A program made the position numbers and the translations under genes. Below are positions 6,456-10,058 of a DNA stretch of 10,058 bases, piece by piece (within the stretch, counting starts at the first letter, position 1; the number at the start of each line of letters is the position of its first letter). The notes beneath the pieces are model-generated. The model did not search any database, was not told the DNA's origin, and saw only the letters and a list, made by a program, of their open reading frames with translations. The DNA is from Candidatus Hydrogenedentota bacterium (GTDB lineage: Bacteria; Hydrogenedentota; Hydrogenedentia; Hydrogenedentiales; CAITNO01), in NCBI GenBank assembly GCA_903922535.1, contig CAIXUF010001286.1, positions 1 through 10,058 on the forward strand, written 5' to 3'.

Positions 6456-6582
6456 TCATTGCGGCCGCGCCTGCGTGTCCGGAGCGTCACATAAAGCCGC
6501 AAAGGGGCAAAGAGGCAGGGAATTGAAAGAAATGAATGAGGCAGAAAGGATGGGGGCGGTGCATGCGCGCACGGGTGCCGTC

Positions 6583-6789
6583 TCAGAGATCTTCTTCCCG
6601 TAACCCGGCCTGTTTCAGAAGATGGGCCAGAAGACCCCGTTTAAGCGGCTGACCGGCGTGGACGGGCACGGAAAGGCGGACTATGGTGCCCTCCCGTCCG
6701 TAGATATGGTGACTGCCGTGCACGCGCTTGAGCTTCCAGCCGTGAAGTTCCAGTGTCCGGGCAAAGTCTTTGCCGGACACGCTTTTCAT
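6583..6789 (-). CDS. hicA: HicA-family toxin (mRNA interferase), type II TA system
   Basis: A 68-residue HicA-like protein, a small double-stranded-RNA-binding-fold ribonuclease that cleaves mRNA when released from HicB. The family pattern is complete: GKDFARTLELHGWKLKRVHGSHHIY, with the GSHH catalytic-His motif at residues 25-28, followed by VPVHAGQPLKRGLLAHLLKQAGL (41-63). Its ATG overlaps the hicB stop by 4 nt (ATGA at 6786-6789), so translation is probably coupled to the antitoxin. The length is within the usual 55-90 residues and no lesion is seen, so the toxin is probably active. Confidence 0.92.
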   Translation of the reverse strand: MKSVSGKDFARTLELHGWKLKRVHGSHHIYGREGTIVRLSVPVHAGQPLKRGLLAHLLKQAGLREEDL

Positions 6790-6989
6790 ACGGCAATCTC
6801 AATGGTCCGGGAGTGCCCCCCATCGCTGGCAGGTTCCACGTCCACGGCGAGACACCCTTCCACGGCCTCGTAAATATTGGCAAGAAGCTCCTCGAAAGTC
6901 TCTCCCTGCGTGGCGCAACCGGGGATGGCAGGCACTTCGGCCCAGAAACCGCCCTCTTCCGCCTCGTGCACTATAACCTTAATCTTCAC
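6786..6989 (-). CDS. hicB: HicB-family antitoxin, short single-domain form
   Basis: A 67-residue antitoxin that should bind and neutralise the adjacent HicA. It matches the partial RNase-H-like HicB fold: IKVIVHEAEEGGFWAEVPAIPGCATQGETFEELLANIYEAVEG begins at residue 3, with the classic GGFWAEVPAIPGC and ATQGETFEEL segments. The start is a GTG at 6989 with AAGGA 7 nt upstream. The protein ends shortly after the fold, so the C-terminal HTH or ribbon-helix-helix DNA-binding domain of longer HicB proteins is missing. Autoregulation would therefore need another mechanism. Gene order is antitoxin first. Confidence 0.9.
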   Translation of the reverse strand: MKIKVIVHEAEEGGFWAEVPAIPGCATQGETFEELLANIYEAVEGCLAVDVEPASDGGHSRTIEIAV

Positions 6990-7051
6990 GTCTTTATCCT
7001 TTCAGCAACGGGCACGATTGCTTTTGATTGCGCAAGCACCCATCGCAGGAG

Positions 7052-7060
7052 AGTATAGCA
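7052..7060 (-). promoter_or_regulatory. Extended -10 promoter of hicBA
   Basis: On minus, TGCTATACT (TGn plus TATACT, 5 of 6 to consensus) lies about 60 nt before the hicB GTG, just past the stop of the large upstream gene. A -35 is not evident. An 8-bp palindrome, TTGCGCAA (7028-7035), lies between it and hicB and is a possible operator. The promoter suggests hicBA is transcribed separately from the large gene. Confidence 0.42.
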
Positions 7061-7083
7061 TGCAGCTTCCCGTTTTCCGGTGT

Positions 7084-10058
7084 TCACGGGTTCAACTGCC
7101 TGTCCAGCCAGTCGAACGCGGCGTTCTGCATGTCGCGGTTGAACTCGTGGGGGCAGGGCCACATGCGCGTTTCGAGCTTGTCCTCCGCGCCCGCACCTTT
7201 CCACGCGATGCGCAGGATGTTCCATGCCTTCTCGACGCCCTCGACGGGGAAAAGCGGGTCCTTGTCGCCGTTGTAGAAGAGCATCGGCTTGGGCGCGGCG
7301 AGCGCGGCCACGGCGGGGTAGTCGAGCCGGCGGCGCAGGCCGGGGGCGATCATGGAAAAGGACGACTGGCCCGTGGTCTGGTTGTTGCCGGGGGCCATGA
7401 GCACGTCGGTCGTGCCCATCCAGCAGATCGCCACACCCGCTGCCACGCGGTCGGACAGCGCGTTGAGCATCCAGGTGCGGTGGCAGCCCATGCTCAGGCC
7501 CACCGCGCCGATGCGTGCCGGGTCGACTTCGGGCTGGCAGGCCAGGAACTCGGCCGACCGCACATCGTCCCAGGAGATCACGCCCAGCCAGCTCATGCCC
7601 AGTTGGAACAGGTTGGCGGCCAACTGCTGCTGCGCCGTGTATTCGACGCCTTCCTTGCGGCCGCGTTCGCCCCAGAACAGCGCGTCGATGGCCAGCACCA
7701 CATAACCCTTTTCGGCCAGCGCGTCGCCTATGAAGCGGCCGCCGTAGCATTGGTCCACCCACTCACGCGCGTCTTTTTCAACGGCGGCATCCACGCCGAA
7801 GGGACGCACCACCTTTTCCTTGCCGATGCTGAAATGCGCGCCGTGATCGTGCAGGGCGACCATGGCCGGAAATGGCCCGTTGCCTTTCGGCACGAGCAGG
7901 TAGGCGGGGACGCGGTATTGCGCCGACGGACTGAACACGATTTTGCGCGCCGTATAGGTGCCGCGATCCTCCTCGGCGAGCGTGGCATAGGCGGTGTCCT
8001 TGGGCGGCGCGGGTGCCTGTTGCAGGCTTTCGACAAGCTTGGCGCGGCCGTCCCGCTGCCACGCTTTGAGGGCAACGCCGTCCGTGGTGCCGGTGCCTTT
8101 GAAGTAATTCTGCGCCAACGCGTCCCGTGCCTGTTCGGCAAAGACAGGCAATCCCTTCTCCATGCCGCAGGGCGGATAGTCCGCCGGGGCGTTGGTGCGC
8201 ACCAACTCCGGCCGCAGCGCCAGCGCCGGTATTTGCACTGGCTTTACCCGGTCCAGCAGCGTCTGCAATTCGGGTCCGGCCTCCAACAGCCGTTTCGGGT
8301 CGCGGTGTTTGGCGTAAAAGTCGAGCACCTGCGAGAAATAGACCACCGCCTCCGGACAGGAACCACCGGCATTCACATTGCCCTCTGTATAGTCGCGTTT
8401 GGCGTCACGATCGGACGGCTTTGCGTACAGGTCCTGCGTGGTCTTGCCGTCCTTGAGCACGCCGGTGGACGCCTCCCATCCCTGCACCCCGCTCAAGAAT
8501 GCACCGGTCTTCTGCAGGCCCAGCACCCGCGCGCGCAGGGTGCGCTCGACAGCGTCCAGTATCGGGTTGATGTCGTCGCCCTGCGTTTCGAGAAAGGCCG
8601 CGGCGCGGCCCAGGTGCATGGCGTGTTCCATGGCCTGATCGATCAGCAGGGCGCTCGACTGCGGATGGGGATAGCGCCACCCGCCCGCCGGGTCCTGCGA
8701 TTCGACGAGGAATTTGGCCACGGCGCGAATGACTTCGACGAGGCGCGGCTCGTCCGGCGCAAAGCGCGCCAGTTCTGGGAGCCCCTGCAAGGCATAGCCG
8801 ATAATGTAGGGCTTGGCGAAGGGGTGCTTGTAGCCGAAATCGTCGCCATCGATAAAGGGAGGGTCCGGCTCAATGGGCTTGCCACCCTGGCTGAACAGCC
8901 CGTCGGGACCAAGCTTCTCGCGCAGTTCGCGGAAGAGCCGCAGCGCCTCGTCGAGCCAGGGATGGTGCCCGGTGAACTCGTAGAGCCGCACGAAGTCGAG
9001 CACGTCGCCGATGTTGCGGCACTCGCCCTGGTTTGTGTGGATCATGCGCGCGGCGTAGTCCGTCTGCCAGCGCAGTGCGGCGGCATAGCGCGGATCGCCC
9101 GTCTCCTCATAGGCGTAGAGAAACGAGTCGTAACCCTTGGTGCAGAAATTCACCGCCGTGTTGGAGCGCCACATGAAGGTCTGGTCGCCGGTGTGAGTCT
9201 TGTCGCCGTTGGCCACGCTGTTGTTGTAGCGCGTGCCGCCGAATTCATCCTTGCGGTCCATGCCCCACCAGATGGAGAGGTCATAGAAGTTGGAACACCA
9301 GTTCAGCGCGGTGCTGCGCAGACGCGCATCACCGCTGCGGTAGTACTCGTCAAAGATGGCCGGGCAGTGGTTGAGCCGGTTCATGCTGAACACGCCTCCG
9401 GCGGGCATGGCCGCCACATTTCCCGCATCGGGACCACTCAGCGAAGCGGCCGCCATCGCATTCTGGTGCTGCTGGCGGGCCTCCTCAAAGGGACGATCCA
9501 GCACGGGCGGCACACCGCAATGGTACAGCGTGTCGAAGATGCCGGGGGTAACGGTGAACGCGGCGTCCTCGTCGGCAAAATGAATCGGCGTGGCGAAAAA
9601 ATCCCACCTGTTGGAATATGCCGCGCTGTCAGACTGGACGATGATCGTGGACTCGCTTCGCCACGCGGCCGACTGCATGGGCAGTCTTTCGGCGGGCGGG
9701 AAGCTGCCTGCAGGGGGTTCCGGTGAGCCGTCAAACTTCCAGCCCAGGTCAGGCGCATAGTCGTCGCCCGAAGCGCAGCGCTGCACGTGAAGCGTGAGCC
9801 GGACCTTGCCCTGCCGGTCCAACTGCGCCTCCTGGATGCGCGGCCATTGCGGGTCGGGCACCAGCACGCGCACCCACAGGAAGAATTGCCCTCTCTCCAC
9901 AACTTCCGTGGTAATGCCCCGCGCGTCGGCCAAACTCGGCGCAATGGGTGCGGCCTGCCATTGCGCCGTTTCATTCTTTGAGAGCCGCGCCCCGTTGGCA
10001 TCCACCTCCAGCCGATAGTCGCCCAGTTCGCCCGAGAAGGCGCCGTCCTGCCGGGTGG
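7084..10058 (-). CDS. Large fusion of an alpha/alpha-toroid-like region and an acetyl-xylan-esterase/dienelactone-hydrolase-like domain (5' end off-window)
   Basis: The frame is open to the right edge, so the true start lies outside; an in-frame GTG at 10005 is internal (numbering below starts there). Residues 1-205 are beta-rich. Residues about 206-590 are helical, with aromatic and charged clusters (NRLNHCPAIFDEYY, SFLYAYEETGDPRY, GGWRYP) typical of (alpha/alpha)6-barrel glycan-active enzymes; rhamnogalacturonan-lyase-like (PcRGLX/YetA) proteins are one possible family, unproven. Residues about 685-973 are an alpha/beta hydrolase of the dienelactone-hydrolase/acetyl-xylan-esterase type: VPAYLLVPKG, ALHDHG, nucleophile GLSMG (Ser838), NGDKDP (Asp916) and PCPHEF (His953), a complete triad. 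The likely job is breakdown of a decorated polysaccharide, the esterase removing acyl groups. Substrate and location are unknown; the signal peptide would be upstream of the window. The hicBA operon follows 94 nt downstream. Confidence 0.82.
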   Translation of the reverse strand, partial: TRQDGAFSGELGDYRLEVDANGARLSKNETAQWQAAPIAPSLADARGITTEVVERGQFFLWVRVLVPDPQWPRIQEAQLDRQGKVRLTLHVQRCASGDDYAPDLGWKFDGSPEPPAGSFPPAERLPMQSAAWRSESTIIVQSDSAAYSNRWDFFATPIHFADEDAAFTVTPGIFDTLYHCGVPPVLDRPFEEARQQHQNAMAAASLSGPDAGNVAAMPAGGVFSMNRLNHCPAIFDEYYRSGDARLRSTALNWCSNFYDLSIWWGMDRKDEFGGTRYNNSVANGDKTHTGDQTFMWRSNTAVNFCTKGYDSFLYAYEETGDPRYAAALRWQTDYAARMIHTNQGECRNIGDVLDFVRLYEFTGHHPWLDEALRLFRELREKLGPDGLFSQGGKPIEPDPPFIDGDDFGYKHPFAKPYIIGYALQGLPELARFAPDEPRLVEVIRAVAKFLVESQDPAGGWRYPHPQSSALLIDQAMEHAMHLGRAAAFLETQGDDINPILDAVERTLRARVLGLQKTGAFLSGVQGWEASTGVLKDGKTTQDLYAKPSDRDAKRDYTEGNVNAGGSCPEAVVYFSQVLDFYAKHRDPKRLLEAGPELQTLLDRVKPVQIPALALRPELVRTNAPADYPPCGMEKGLPVFAEQARDALAQNYFKGTGTTDGVALKAWQRDGRAKLVESLQQAPAPPKDTAYATLAEEDRGTYTARKIVFSPSAQYRVPAYLLVPKGNGPFPAMVALHDHGAHFSIGKEKVVRPFGVDAAVEKDAREWVDQCYGGRFIGDALAEKGYVVLAIDALFWGERGRKEGVEYTAQQQLAANLFQLGMSWLGVISWDDVRSAEFLACQPEVDPARIGAVGLSMGCHRTWMLNALSDRVAAGVAICWMGTTDVLMAPGNNQTTGQSSFSMIAPGLRRRLDYPAVAALAAPKPMLFYNGDKDPLFPVEGVEKAWNILRIAWKGAGAEDKLETRMWPCPHEFNRDMQNAAFDWLDRQLNP

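Noticed and set aside
5315..6582. tmRNA (ssrA) gene beside smpB
   Set aside because: The gaps around smpB are too short or lack the conserved ends of tmRNA; none was seen in the window.
6877..9726. 949-codon open frame on the plus strand
   Set aside because: Antisense shadow of the toroid-esterase gene and hicB, with no recognisable motif and no ribosome binding site.

Overview
The window looks like a GC-rich bacterial chromosome segment. Secreted multidomain proteins (SUMF1-like, PEBP, arylsulfotransferase, and a toroid-plus-esterase fusion) sit beside ordinary bacterial genes (smpB, hicBA, a hotdog thioesterase). Very large fusions of this kind are common in uncultivated PVC/FCB-like phyla such as Hydrogenedentota, Planctomycetota or Lentisphaerota. 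That placement is an inference; no marker here fixes the phylum.

Layout. At 1-308 (minus) is the N-terminal third or less of a type III-like adenine DNA methyltransferase that runs off the left edge. At 309-1072 there is no confident gene, but there is a 21-bp tandem array (632-925, 14 units) and a candidate promoter for the methyltransferase. At 1073-4504 (minus) is one exported protein that fuses a SUMF1/FGE-like domain, a PEBP (YbhB-like) domain and an arylsulfotransferase beta-propeller, joined by proline- and charge-rich linkers. A divergent intergenic stretch of about 160 bp separates it from a plus-strand membrane protein of the sphingomyelin-synthase/PAP2_C type (4664-5314). This gene converges on a minus-strand cluster: smpB (5945-6418), a hotdog acyl-CoA thioesterase (5483-5935), and a 30-residue hydrophobic micro-ORF (5394-5486) whose start overlaps the thioesterase stop. 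Upstream of smpB lies a hicB-hicA toxin-antitoxin pair (6583-6989). The right end (7084-10058, minus) is a partial, very large protein that joins an alpha/alpha-toroid-like region to a dienelactone-hydrolase/acetyl-xylan-esterase-like domain.

How the genes fit together. smpB, the thioesterase and the micro-ORF are packed tightly enough to be one transcript (9-nt gap, then a 4-nt overlap), with an extended -10 promoter in front of smpB. hicBA forms its own 4-nt-overlap operon with a similar extended -10. The two giant proteins and the lipid-phosphotransferase-like protein suggest a life of polymer breakdown and cell-surface modification. I see no single coordinated new pathway. The best candidates for something undescribed are the three-domain fusion with an apparently disarmed FGE domain, the translationally coupled micro-ORF, and the 21-bp array whose variation is partly confined to wobble positions.
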